Shown here piece by piece: positions 32,483 to 42,711 of a stretch of 64,000 bases of DNA (positions are counted from its first letter, which is position 1; each line of letters begins with the position of its first letter). The notes under the pieces are model-generated. The model was not told the DNA's origin and ran no database searches. It saw only the letters and a program-made list of their open reading frames with translations. This DNA comes from Galdieria partita (lineage: Eukaryota; Rhodophyta; Bangiophyceae; Galdieriales; Galdieriaceae), in assembly GCA_025991245.1 (NCBI GenBank), contig BQMJ01000015.1, positions 186,001 to 250,000 of the forward strand, given 5' to 3'. The position numbers and the translations under genes are program-made.

Positions 32483-34366
32483 TTACTTGGAATTGTGTAA
32501 GTCATCCTCTCTAATTTCCGATGTCGTTATCTTGGAATGAAGACATAATGTTTTCAAAATTTCCTGGAAAGAGTCAATCTTACTTTGCATCTGATTCACC
32601 TCGTCTTGAATAACACTCAATCTTCCATAAATATTTTCAAGTAGTTCAAATACACATTGTCCATCCGCATTATTGGTTTGCGAATCGTTCCATTCTACTG
32701 GCTTCTCCTTGAGAGTGTTCATTGTTTGGTCGGTATATTGTTGCAGCTGATTAGTAAAAGATAACTGCCAAGTTCGATCACTCAAATTCTTTACTGTGTC
32801 TTGCACTCGTTGGGATTCCTCTTTGTTTCCTTCTTGTTGTGACCAATATACGTTATCCAAAGACTTTGTCGCTTCCAGTGTAATTCCTTCATTATCCTTG
32901 ACTGATATCACTGAGGAATTCAAAGCATCTTCATTCTCCTCATACTGGCCACTAACATGGTCGATCATCTCTTCCGTATGTGACTCCACTTGATGAATAT
33001 CCATTTGCTTCTTCAAACGTCGACTTGGTCGTCTACATATGCGTACTATCAGATCAATGCGATTTCTCACGAATAAAGGATGACCAAATTCCCAGACTTC
33101 TGGATGTAGCTTATGAAAACCATACTGGTTGAGTTGACGAACAAAACTCGAGAAATTACTGTGTTTGTAATGTCTAGGCAATACTTCGTTCTCAAATCTT
33201 ATTGGATGCCACACTACAAAGGACCGTCCACTCTTTGTCCAAGAACACAAATGTTGAGTATCCATCTCTTCAACGATGGACAAGAGTTTTCTTAAGAAGG
33301 GGGAAGATATAGCTGCAAATTTTTCCTCATTCATTTCTAAGTTTGCCTGTTGATGACTGTCACAAGTTTTCAACGATTCATTAGAAACCATAGAAATGAT
33401 CGGTTTGCTTTCGATAGTACTGCCTTGTTTCCGTAGCTCGGCGCTTTTCTCTTCTATCGAATATAAGGTGGGAGTTGATTGGCCAAGTTCGCAATTCATT
33501 TGAGGATAGCTTTGCGTATTGTTTTCATCTCTAGCTGGTAAACGCTCCATATTTTCTCTTGATAGGCTAGTGAACCCGGGTGTATATTGAAAGACGTAAG
33601 GAAATGGGTACTGCAAGATTACAGGATAGGCATGTGTCTGCATAGAATTTTGAAAATGAGGACCCAAAGGATATGCAGAATGCTGTACAGGAACATTATA
33701 TCCATGAGCATCTTGATTTAGGTTGAACTGGCTGCTGTTTACACCAGGAATGCCATGACTACTCTGTCCAAAACCAGCCCAATACCATGGAGGAAATGGT
33801 ATCACAGTCTCTCCAGGAGATGAGTTTCCTATTTTTAAATGGTTTCCCTTATCTGAATGTTCAGTAATTTCATCCATCCTAGGATAATAAAAGGATGGTT
33901 GCACGACTTCTTGCAGAGGAGTATAGTGGTGGTTTGAAACTCTCTCTACCTTTGCAGGCTCACTGGTTAATGTCATATCAAAGGGTGCAGTTCTTGATGC
34001 ATTGTTTGCAAGTATAGTGACAGAGTTTTGAGTTCCAACGTCTATACAAGGATCATGAAAGGAGGAAGCTGGGGGATTCTTTGAAGAAGAAGAGCCACTT
34101 GTACAAGTTCTGACATTCGAGTCAAGATACGTATCTTTGTCCTTGGACACCACTTGACAAGAGACTAGTTCCGAAAAATTATCCCTGTAACGTTTCTTTG
34201 TGCTACCTAGAGACTCCAAGACACACTCCAAATCACGTTTACTACTTCTGCTTTCAAATTCACTTGGTTCTCTGGTTGACGATAGACTCTGCGCCCTATC
34301 TTCATTGGTAGATGAAAATTCGGCATTGAACTCTCTAGTTTCTAGATTATTAAGGCTATTTTCCAT
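32483..34366 (-). CDS. Heat-shock transcription factor (HSF), DNA-binding domain internal
   Basis: 627 residues from the first ATG, no intron. The HSF DNA-binding domain is unmistakable at about residues 355-460: PFLRKLLSIVEEM, SWTKSGRSFVVWHP, LPRHYKHSNFSSFVRQLNQYGFHK, then FVRNRIDLIVRICRR. In most HSFs this domain is at the N-terminus. Here about 350 Ser/Asn/Pro/Tyr-rich residues precede it (for example YAFP-like runs AYPLGPHFQNS and YPFPYVFQYTPG). A short coiled coil (LENIYGRLSVIQDEVNQMQSKI) near the end may be the trimerisation region. A two-unit heat-shock element lies about 100 bp upstream. Confidence 0.93.
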   Translation of the reverse strand: MENSLNNLETREFNAEFSSTNEDRAQSLSSTREPSEFESRSSKRDLECVLESLGSTKKRYRDNFSELVSCQVVSKDKDTYLDSNVRTCTSGSSSSKNPPASSFHDPCIDVGTQNSVTILANNASRTAPFDMTLTSEPAKVERVSNHHYTPLQEVVQPSFYYPRMDEITEHSDKGNHLKIGNSSPGETVIPFPPWYWAGFGQSSHGIPGVNSSQFNLNQDAHGYNVPVQHSAYPLGPHFQNSMQTHAYPVILQYPFPYVFQYTPGFTSLSRENMERLPARDENNTQSYPQMNCELGQSTPTLYSIEEKSAELRKQGSTIESKPIISMVSNESLKTCDSHQQANLEMNEEKFAAISSPFLRKLLSIVEEMDTQHLCSWTKSGRSFVVWHPIRFENEVLPRHYKHSNFSSFVRQLNQYGFHKLHPEVWEFGHPLFVRNRIDLIVRICRRPSRRLKKQMDIHQVESHTEEMIDHVSGQYEENEDALNSSVISVKDNEGITLEATKSLDNVYWSQQEGNKEESQRVQDTVKNLSDRTWQLSFTNQLQQYTDQTMNTLKEKPVEWNDSQTNNADGQCVFELLENIYGRLSVIQDEVNQMQSKIDSFQEILKTLCLHSKITTSEIREDDLHNSK

Positions 34367-35013
34367 ATACACAAAGAAAGCCTTTTTCAAAATGTATGTC
34401 TGTGTGACCAGCCTTTGCTAGGGCCTTGTTAGGAAATGTAGTGTACTAAAACCAAGACTGGTTTCTAGAAACAGCCCATTCCTCGTTGCATTTTTCGGTA
34501 CTACGAGTAACGCAGGATAATTCCAAAATACAAGAAGCATAGCTTCTATAAATATCTTCACAAGGAAAGACAGATTTCACCGGGACCATTCATCGTGAAA
34601 TGAATGGTTGCAAATGAAAATCGAACGACTCGAGGATCAATTCTCGTTGACAATGAGTGATGATTGGCCAATTGCCTTTTCAAACAAACAGAATTGACAA
34701 ACGAATGGCAGACGGAGAACTACAAACCCCGGTTTCTAGGCTACGTTTCATTGCATCATCTCTATAGGAAGAATAAAATTTGTTTGTGCCAAAACTAAGC
34801 TCCACATCTTTTTTTTCATTGGTTTTATATCCATGCATTGATCAATTCGACTTGATGTGTTAAAATATACAGAAATGTCAATGGAATGTTCAAAAAATTT
34901 CGAGCGATTCTTGCAGCTACTTGTGACTTTTCATTTTTCTCTTCTATGGGCGCCAAATTTTACTATAAAATATATCCATTTTGTATAAAGTCGAGTAGCA
35001 ACGTAAAAGACAC
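34367..35013. promoter_or_regulatory. Divergent promoter between HSF and a four-helix protein
   Basis: 647 bp. TTCTAGAA at 34463-34470 is a perfect two-unit heat-shock element core (TTCnnGAA), about 100 bp before the HSF start, which would allow autoregulation. On the other side GGCGCCAAA at 34949-34957 fits an E2F consensus read on the minus strand. TATAAAA at 34964-34970 is a good TATA box 43 bp before the ATG at 35014. No gene is apparent within. Confidence 0.5.
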
Positions 35014-35593
35014 ATGTGCTTCAATATTCTCTCTCTGCTCTCCGAGCTCTACCTCATGCTGTTTGTAAGTCATCTATTTCTACCGCTGAACAAATAGATT
35101 CTAATCCTCTTAGGCATCATCACTGGTAGCTCTTATTACCATCTCTGTAGGAAATATCTCAGGCGTCTCGACTAAAAATTTCTGTTTGGGTTTTAAGAAC
35201 TCTTCGTACTGTATTCTTGTAGCAACCTACAGTTCATTAGCTTCTTTGACCACTCTCGTTTTACTTTTCAAATCCTTCTATTTGCAAGTTGGAAGAACGA
35301 GTTTTCTTGAAACCCTAGCAAAGTCTAGAAGAGTCTTCTTATCTGAATTAGTTCTTGCAGTATTCCTTTTTGTCTTCAATGGAGCAGTTGCCATAGCTGT
35401 CGTGTTGGGAGAAGCGGGACTTGTCTATTGCAGCACCTTAGTTTTTGGGAACAGTTCCAGATCCTGTGAAACAGCTCGTTCTGCAGTAATAGCTATTTGG
35501 GTTTCCTTGATTCTCTACGTGATTCTTTGCAGTGCACTGTTAATCAAACTACGTACTATGAAAGCAAACGATTCATCCAACGTTCAATACTAA
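35014..35593 (+). CDS. Four-helix membrane protein, family not recognised
   Basis: Exons 35014-35064 and 35114-35593, joined in phase 0 across a GTAAGT..CTTAG intron, give 176 residues. Four hydrophobic segments are visible: LYLMLFASSLVALITISVG, ILVATYSSLASLTTLVLLF, LVLAVFLFVFNGAVAIAVVL and AVIAIWVSLILYVILCSALL. The second extracellular-type loop has paired Cys (VYCSTLVFGNSSRSC). The topology, with short cytosolic ends, resembles MARVEL or CASP-like proteins, but I do not see a diagnostic motif. A TATA box and an E2F-like site lie just upstream. The stop is only 9 nt before the ATG of the complex I gene. Confidence 0.65.
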
Positions 35594-35602
35594 TTGTTTG
35601 TC

Positions 35603-35953
35603 ATGGCCTCGGGTTATGGACGATATGGAGAAGTTGGACGCTGTTTCCCTTTTTTTATTGACCTTTGTGAGGTACTTTGTTTGTACGCAAATTTGGTTCA
35701 ACTAACAAGAATTTAGTGTATGTTGAAAGCTGATACCCCCGATCAGTGTAACGATTACAGGGAAGACTACAAGGAGTGTCTTTGGCACAAGAAGCAGGTA
35801 TTTTCGTCCTGTTTGTAGAGTCCTTTGCAGTTCTTTGATATTGATCTGTTGGCATAGTTAGCAAGAAAGTATTTAGTAGATAAGGAAATCAGAAGAAGAA
35901 AGAAACTTGGTCTTCCGATACCTTCTGATGATGAAGACGAGAATGGGCAGTAA
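35603..35953 (+). CDS. NDUFS5: Complex I subunit NDUFS5 (twin CX9C)
   Basis: Three small exons, 35603-35671, 35717-35797 and 35858-35953, with introns of 45 and 60 nt, give 81 residues. The protein opens MASGYGRYGEVGRC, very like the plant 15-kDa subunit. Two exact C-x9-C motifs follow: CFPFFIDLCEC and CNDYREDYKEC, then LWHKK and a basic/acidic tail. This is the CHCH fold of NDUFS5, an intermembrane-space-facing accessory subunit of mitochondrial complex I that is imported by Mia40. It is easy to miss, since no exon exceeds 100 nt. The start is fixed by the conserved N-terminus and is 9 nt after the upstream stop. Confidence 0.87.
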
Positions 35954-36100
35954 CAAAAACCCTGTCAGCACTTATTCAGCACTTTATTTGGTCTAAATAG
36001 TATATAAAATCTATTTGAATAAAACTTGACTGCTTCAAATGAAAAGCCGAGAGATTCATTAGGATCATTTGCACAAAAGTTCATTAGTTCGAGTTTAAAA

Positions 36101-37956
36101 ATGCCAAACGATCTGGATAGTTTTTTATTTCGTTTTGTTCTCGAATATTTACAGCGAAAAGTACATTTTACTATGATATTTACTTTTTTACATTTCTCTA
36201 AGTCGTTTCCTACTAGGGTTATAAGGGTGCTGCAGATGCCTTGAGAAATGCTTTAGCGTCGGAGGTTCCAGAGGACTTTCATAACCCACCTCTAGATATG
36301 GACGATCAAGTGCGAAACTTTTTGGAATTCTTTTTATTCGTCAGAGAGGAAGAGAAAGGTCTAGTGGAGGACTATGGTAAAATCTATCGTTGGATAGACG
36401 GTTGTCTGGAAGTTGTACGTGTTGAACTTGGGCAGTTGACTTATCCTCTTCTTGTTTATTTATATTTGGACTTGATACGTAGAGAGCGTTATGAGGAATC
36501 ACAGAAACTGTTGGAGGAGTGGGCACCAAAGTTTTTTGAACAAAGTGTTCGTGACGAGCTATTTTCTTTGAAAGGCGTTCGAAGGAGAGAACAGCTCAAT
36601 GACAACCCTGTTTCTCAACTGTATTTGAAACATCGAAGAGAAATTTTCGTTTCTCAGTATGCTTTTGAGCTTTTATGTGACTTTTTGGTGGAGCATCGGC
36701 TAACTTCTGTATTTCGCTGTATTATGGAACATTTTCATGTAAAGATGGAAAAGGACTCTCAGGTTATAGGTTCCGAGGATTCAAAGAGTTCTATTGGTTT
36801 CTTTCCTTATCAAGAGTTTGAAGTTTTACAGAAAAATGAAATTCACTGGAGACCTTTGAAAGAGTCAGACTACATTGTTCAAGAACAAGATTCGCAACCT
36901 GAAAGTCACACAACGTTGGAAGGGAATACGGTCGACTCGAATGAAGTGCATCCATCTATTCCGATACCCAAATATCCTGTAGGCTCAGCGATGCTTGAAT
37001 CGGAGGATGACAAGTTGCGTCGAGTATCTTTAGGAATTGAAACACTTCCATCATCCTTAATGTACACTTTTTCCAATTCGTACGATGACATGAATTGTGT
37101 AGATATTTCTGTAGATGGCTCGACCATTGTTGCAGGGTTTGATGATTCTTTTATTCGTTTTTGGGATGGCAAAGAATGTGGACAGTATCGCCTTGTTGGA
37201 GGGAAACCCTTGATAGGACATTGTGGGAGTATTTATTCTGTATCTCTTAGTCCTTGTGGACGTTTCTTTCTTAGTTCATCAGAGGACGGGACTATACGTC
37301 TTTGGAGTACAAAGTTGGAAAGAGACTTGGTTGTTTACAAAGGCCATTTATTTCCAGTTTGGAGTGTTGAGTTTTCACCTCTTTCACATTATTTTGTATC
37401 ATGTGGACATGATCGTCTTGGAAGATTATGGACGACAGATCGGATATTTCCTTTAAGACTGTTTGGTGGCCATTATTCTGACGTTGAAACAATTCGTTGG
37501 CATCCGAATTGTTGTTATATAGCTTCAGGTTCGAGTGATCGTACTTGTCGTCTGTGGGATCTGAGAGATGGTAACAGTGTTCGCTTGTTTGGTCCTCATT
37601 CAGCTTCTGTTTGTTCTTTGGTTTTTTCCAATGATGGCAAAAAGTTAGTCGTTGGTTTAGAAAATGGTCAAATAGAGTTTTGGGACATTGTTCAAGGTCG
37701 ACGGATAAGCCGCCTTGAGGGACATAATGGTCCCATATGGTGCTTAGATGTCTCCAAAGACGATATATTCTTTGCAAGCGGATCATCCGACTGTTTTGTT
37801 CATCTTTGGAATGTACAGTCACTTAACAATTCGTTACAAAGCACATTATCGAGAGATCAGTTATTGGTGAAAAGTTTCCAAACGAAAGATTCTGCAGTTT
37901 ATTGCACTCGTTTTTCTAGGAAGAATTTGTTACTTGTAGCTGGAGCCAACTTGTGA
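36101..37956 (+). CDS. TAF5: TFIID subunit TAF5 (WD40)
   Basis: Exons 36101-36160 and 36217-37956, joined across a 56-nt intron, give 599 residues. The LisH-like start FLFRFVLEYLQRKGYKGAA is split by the intron. The NTD2 domain follows (LTYPLLVYLYLDLIRRERYEESQKLLEEWAPKF cut short here; FVSQYAFELLCDFL). A linker leads to WD40 repeats from about residue 335: FIRFWDGK, TIRLWSTK, LGRLWTTD, TCRLWDLR, QIEFWDIV and FVHLWNVQ. This order is TAF5, scaffold of TFIID and sometimes SAGA. The in-frame sequence before 36101 lacks an ATG. Confidence 0.9.
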
Positions 37957-38072
37957 GTTGTATCAAAGGAATTTCGGACAACGGCATTCTTTATATTGAA
38001 TTGAACTCAAAAAGGATACTATTCTAGTAGATATTGGATAATAACAAAGAAATACAGTTGCATAATACTTTT

Positions 38073-38935
38073 CTAATCTGCCATTTCCTCTTCGCGAGCA
38101 AGTTGTTCAGCTCTTTGACGGACCGTCTCAATGAGGTATGGTGGAACTAGGGAAGCTTTGCCAGTGTCACTTTTTATCCATATCATTTCCATTTCATATG
38201 GCTTATCTTTTGATTCATCGTGTGCTGCATTTATTAACTTGGCCAGCTCTAACAAAGCATCGTCGCAAGAAAGTTGACGAAAGTCGAGTTTTTCCAAGCC
38301 AGTTTTAGCTCCTTGTTTACCTTTTCCTGCAGCACAGCCATAATATCTGTAGAAACTACCAGACGGATCGATCATATATAATGAGGGTCCTTGTTTCAGT
38401 TCCCAAGTTCCTATCATTACGGTACAACCAAATGGCCTCACGTGCCAGTATAGAGAATGAACGTGAACATAACCCGCTATTCGTTCTGCCAATAAATGTC
38501 CTGGCATAGGCGTTCGAAAAATATTACGATATTGTTCACATTCCTGTCTTGCTCTTGTTGCCAGTTGTCTACCATCTGGTCCCATTCCAGCTACTGCAAG
38601 AATAGCGTGTTGATCAATCAAGTGAACTCTTCTTCCTGATTCCTTTAATAACATCTTTGAAAGTAGGATTTTCTCAACAGCTAATACAACACCATCTTTA
38701 CAGCACACTCCTATAGTCAATCTAATAACAGCTAACTTCAGTACAACGGTAAAGGAACTCCGTAAGCTGTGTCTTCATACCCACTACTATCAGCAGCTTT
38801 TTGGGCATATTCCACTTGGAAAACTCGACCATCTGGTGAAAAAGTGGTCGCTGACAAATCATACTTGAATAAAGGCACTTTAGGTAACAAGTTGCGAATT
38901 TAGTTGTGACTTACCCCTGTACCGATACTAGCCAT
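38073..38935 (-). CDS. PSMA3: 20S proteasome subunit alpha-7 (PSMA3/PAG1)
   Basis: Exons 38935-38915 (only seven codons, MASIGTG), 38863-38781 and 38721-38073, with introns of 51 and 59 nt, give 250 residues. The spliced N-terminus reads [23 protein letters not shown], the alpha-subunit gate signature. It is followed by [11 protein letters not shown] and [14 protein letters not shown] and [21 protein letters not shown], the last diagnostic of the alpha-7/PSMA3 type. It ends with a charged tail (REEEMAD). It forms part of the outer ring of the 20S core, gating substrate entry. Confidence 0.95.
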
Positions 38936-39078
38936 ATGTTGATCAATAATATCAACTTGGAATGTGTGTTGAAATTTAATGAGTCGATCTGTTCTCCGGT
39001 TTGAGTGTTGTGAAGACCAAACATCTACTCGAATACTTTTAAGACAGGGATTGGTAGTGCATAAGCTGTCAAATATAC

Positions 39079-40101
39079 ATGACAACTATTACAGTATTTG
39101 TGTCCTTGGTTTTGTTCTGCAGTTTATTGTCTTTATATATTTGGTTCAACAAAACAAGGTATTATTATGTTGACCTCCAGATTATATGATCAACGTATTC
39201 TTATGTCACTTTTAAGATCATTCGATTATTTCCGTAACAAACACGTCTTTATTACTGGAGCTTCTTCTGGTATTGGAAAGGTGAGCGAATATTTATATTT
39301 GGATTTCCTTCTTATGTCATAATTCTAGTCCTTGGCTATATATTTAGCTACAGCAAAAAGTGCTCGAGTTTCTTTAGCTGCCCGTTCGTTAAATAAACTG
39401 GAGGATATTTGCAAGGTATGTTAACGTGACGTTATGGTCGTATATTGAATTACTGTCTTTAGAGTATTCAGGAGAAAGGTGGAAGTGCTCAAGTAATCTA
39501 TTTGGATCTTTGTGATTCTTCTTCCTTTACCAAGGCACTAGAACAAAGCACTAAAGGCTTTGGAAATATCGATATTCTGATTGCCAATGCAGCAGTCAAT
39601 AATGATGGACTTTGTTTTACAAGTCTGTCGTTGGAGCAGATTGACAAAGTTATGCAAACCAATCTTAGAGGCACGATATTATTCATACATTTGGTTTTAA
39701 TGAATATGATGAAAGACAATGGAGGTCATATTGTTGGAATATCTTCGCTTGCAGGATATCGAGGTCTTCCGATGGGTTCGATATATGGAGCTACCAAAGC
39801 TGCGTTGTCTAATCTGTTGGAGTCGTTACGTATCGAGTTGTACCATACAAATGTTCACATCACAACTATTCATCCAGGATTTATTGATACTCCTGCGATT
39901 CAAGGAATGAAGCATCCCAAGTTGTTTCTTCTTTCTGCTGAAACAGCGGCCAAAAAGATTACCAACGCAGTTGCTTCGAGGAAATATACTTATGGCTTTC
40001 CTTGGGTTATGGAACATATTGTGATGAGGTTCATCAGATATCTTCCTGAAACAGTATTTGTTCCTTTGTTGTATTTTCTTACTAGAAAGAATTTTGCATA
40101 A
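39079..40101 (+). CDS. Membrane-anchored short-chain dehydrogenase/reductase
   Basis: Four exons, 39079-39158, 39217-39280, 39329-39415 and 39463-40101, with introns of 58, 48 and 47 nt, give 289 residues. The first exon supplies a signal-anchor helix (TVFVSLVLFCSLLSLYIWF). The Rossmann fold has TGASSGIGK, IANAAVN (NNAG equivalent), the catalytic Ser in GISSLAGY and YGATK (Tyr and Lys). A hydrophobic C-terminal segment (FVPLLYFL) is present. It resembles DHRS7-like ER enzymes and 3-ketodihydrosphingosine reductases. NADP(H) versus NAD(H) preference cannot be stated, and the substrate is unknown. It is divergent from PSMA3 (143 bp). Confidence 0.85.
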
Positions 40102-40164
40102 CTTGTGACATTTCATTTCATTTATGATTGTTTGCTTCTCAATGCATTAGTTTGTCTCTATTGG

Positions 40165-40188
40165 ATATAATATATATATATATATATA
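40165..40188. repeat. (AT)n microsatellite just before the CDK start
   Basis: About 24 nt of alternating A and T in the 96-bp gap between the SDR stop and the kinase ATG at 40198. It ends about ten bases before that ATG, so it would lie in the 5' leader or act as an AT-rich core promoter element. Confidence 0.8.
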
Positions 40189-40197
40189 CACCTCGTT

Positions 40198-41346
40198 ATG
40201 TTTCCTTCTTCCAGGTCAGTGTCCAAGTATAAAAAGGTGGGACGTATTGGAGCAGGTACTTATGGGACAGTTTATAGGTAAGCAACCTACCAATCAGTTC
40301 CGTTGCATACAAAATATCTCTTTTCTTAGAGCAAAGGAAGTGGAAAGTGGAGATTGGGTCGCTATTAAGCAGATAAAGTTGCAAAGTGAAAAGGAAGGCT
40401 TCCCAATCACAGCTTTGAGAGAAATACGTGTTTTACAACAACTTTATCACCCCAGAATAGTGGAGCTGTGTGTCTGTTTTTTTCCTTCAAGTGCTCTCGA
40501 GTAATCTTGCGACTTTTTTTGTATAGTAGAGAAGTGGTTACTACGTCAGATGCATCTGGTGTCTTTTTAGTGTTTGAGCACTGCGATACTGATTTGGGAG
40601 TTGTCGTAGACTCTGTGTCCGCGCGTTCTATGAAGTTGGAATTATATCAGGTGAAGAGCATTTTGTATCAAATCTTAGAAGGCTTGGTGTATCTTCACGA
40701 TAACTGGATCATACATCGAGACCTGAAAATGTCGAATATTTTATACAACAAAGACGGTCAAGTGAAGATTGCTGATTTCGGATTGACAAGAGAGTATGCT
40801 TCACCTTTGAGGCCTTTTACTCCAAAAGTGGTTACTCTCTGGTGAGTCTCTGTACATTCTTTAAATAATCTTTTGCATATTCTTATTCTCTTATCCAGGT
40901 ATCGTGCACCAGAGTTACTCTTGACAAGTTCGAGCGTGAGAAAGGAAGCTGCACTGCCATGGAAGTTGAGCTACTCAACGAGTGTAGATATGTGGGCAGC
41001 AGGATGTCTTTTTGGGGAATTGTTATTAGGAAAGCCTTTATTTCCTGGACGAGACGAATTGGATCAACTTGTTCAAATTTTTCAACTCTTAGGTACACCT
41101 AATAACCAAATATGGGAAGGTTCAGAAGAACTTTTAGAGAATTTACGAATATCATTTTCACCTCAATCTTATTCTCTTCTCAAAAGACGATTTCCTCAGT
41201 TGAGTGAGTTAGGATTAGACTTGTTGGATGGTCTATTGTGTTTCGATCCTAATAAGAGATATTCTGCGGTTAAGGCTGTTTGTCATCCTTTCTTCGATGA
41301 AGAGCCAAAAGCAGCACCTCTACAACTTGGAGAGGAAATCTTATAA
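40198..41346 (+). CDS. Cyclin-dependent kinase, CDK10/CDK11 type
   Basis: Four exons, 40198-40277, 40330-40467, 40527-40841 and 40899-41346, with introns of 52, 59 and 57 nt, give 326 residues. The glycine loop is [13 protein letters not shown], the catalytic Lys lies in VAIKQIKL and the cyclin-binding helix is [11 protein letters not shown]. The catalytic loop is HRDLKMSN, the DFG is ADFGLTREY, and the T-loop end [16 protein letters not shown] matches CDK10 most closely. The helix motif is the CDK9 spelling rather than the CDK10 or CDK11 one. The C-terminal lobe ([16 protein letters not shown]) also favours CDK10. A role in transcription or G2/M control is likely from the family. Confidence 0.85.
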
Positions 41347-41360
41347 CACGAATCTATCTC

Positions 41361-42608
41361 TTATAATAATAATAGTTTCGATACAAAATGGTTAGAAAAT
41401 GGATACAGTGCCAGTATGGATATCCAATAAGCAATCAAACCAAGACATATTGAAATGGGTAGAGCTGGAAGTGCCTTGCGATATCCGAGCAGCAATACAA
41501 GAGTCCAACAAAAACCAACAATAACCGAACATAAGCAAAAGAACCATGTTAGTATATTGGACTCTGAACTTTTTGCTACAAGAACACAATAAAATACAAA
41601 GTCACCGAGACCAATTTTGATATATCCGTTGTTGTTGTTGTTGTCGGCTTCTGCACTATTTTGAAGAGTTGCATTACAACCTGTGCCACTTTGTAATAAC
41701 GAAGATGACAATGTCACTATGCTTTCATCCAACCATGGAGAAGATTGTTCTTGTTCCATATTGGCTCTGGTCGAATTCTGTTCTCCCGAAGATAACTCAG
41801 ATTGGTCGTTTGCAATGGAGCAAGATGGACAATCCAAGATAGAGGATGAATGATATTGCTCCAATTGTTCAATTGCATAAATACAATCAATATCATAAGG
41901 ACAAGTGTCATAAACTAGCGCTGGAAACTCAGTTCTTTCTCCACGTTCTGATACTAATTCAACCATATCTCTCAAAGGACCACGAGGAGAAAGGACAGCA
42001 TAAATATCCCAAATAGCTAAACCAGCCAACAGTGTTCCAATAACTATATTTGGAAAATCACGAAATAGCCAAGAAAGAAGTGAAGCCATCAATATCAAGT
42101 ACAAGTGTTGCAACCAACGTGGAGCATGATAAAAAATTACAAAGACACCTCCAATACTAAAGTTCCACATCATAAAAGAAAGACTTAGCCAATCAAGACG
42201 TAGACACAAGAATTGACAAAGTTTGATAAGTAGAGTTCCACCAGTCAAGCAAAATACTATGGCAGTAGAGAAAGTAAGCCAATATCGGATGAATTGTATC
42301 CAACCGTGGCGATAAAGGCACAATAACGTAAAGGTAATAATTATTACAGATACAAGAAACGAACCGACTGCTACAAGAGAAGCAAACAACAACTCTTGTG
42401 GATGATCCTTGAGTTGTTTCGCAAGGGAACTCATTCCTCCAAACGAGCTCAGAGAATCCAAAGTGTCTTCAGTTTCTGCATTTGAAAAATTATTCACACC
42501 ACATATAGGCTCCCAACGAGCTAAACAATAGAATAAAGTAGCAAACAGAATACTCACAATAACTGGATAAATAGCCAATGACAAGAGTTGTGGTTTCCCG
42601 TGACGCAT
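41361..42608 (-). CDS. Presenilin (gamma-secretase catalytic aspartyl protease)
   Basis: 415 residues, no intron. About nine membrane helices are visible. The catalytic Asp pair is in AIWDIYAVLSPRGPLRDMVE (helix 6) and IGLGDFVFYCVLVAKS (helix 7, GxGD). The C-terminal PALP motif is ALPALPIS. The cytosolic loop between the two Asp helices (about residues 230-330) is long and rich in Ser, Gln and Asn, ending in a run of five Asn encoded by a GTT-repeat-like stretch on the plus strand. It cleaves membrane-spanning segments as part of gamma-secretase. It is divergent from RING protein C with 103 bp between starts. Confidence 0.95.
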   Translation of the reverse strand: MRHGKPQLLSLAIYPVIVSILFATLFYCLARWEPICGVNNFSNAETEDTLDSLSSFGGMSSLAKQLKDHPQELLFASLVAVGSFLVSVIIITFTLLCLYRHGWIQFIRYWLTFSTAIVFCLTGGTLLIKLCQFLCLRLDWLSLSFMMWNFSIGGVFVIFYHAPRWLQHLYLILMASLLSWLFRDFPNIVIGTLLAGLAIWDIYAVLSPRGPLRDMVELVSERGERTEFPALVYDTCPYDIDCIYAIEQLEQYHSSSILDCPSCSIANDQSELSSGEQNSTRANMEQEQSSPWLDESIVTLSSSLLQSGTGCNATLQNSAEADNNNNNGYIKIGLGDFVFYCVLVAKSSESNILTWFFCLCSVIVGFCWTLVLLLGYRKALPALPISICLGLIAYWISILALYPFSNHFVSKLLLL

Positions 42609-42711
42609 TGCTGTCGTAATGTTGCAATGTTCAAAGTGGTGACAGTTGAGATATAGTCACCTTGTGCAACGTGTCTTACTAGAAGTGGAGACTTGATAGT
42701 TTTTGGTGGAA

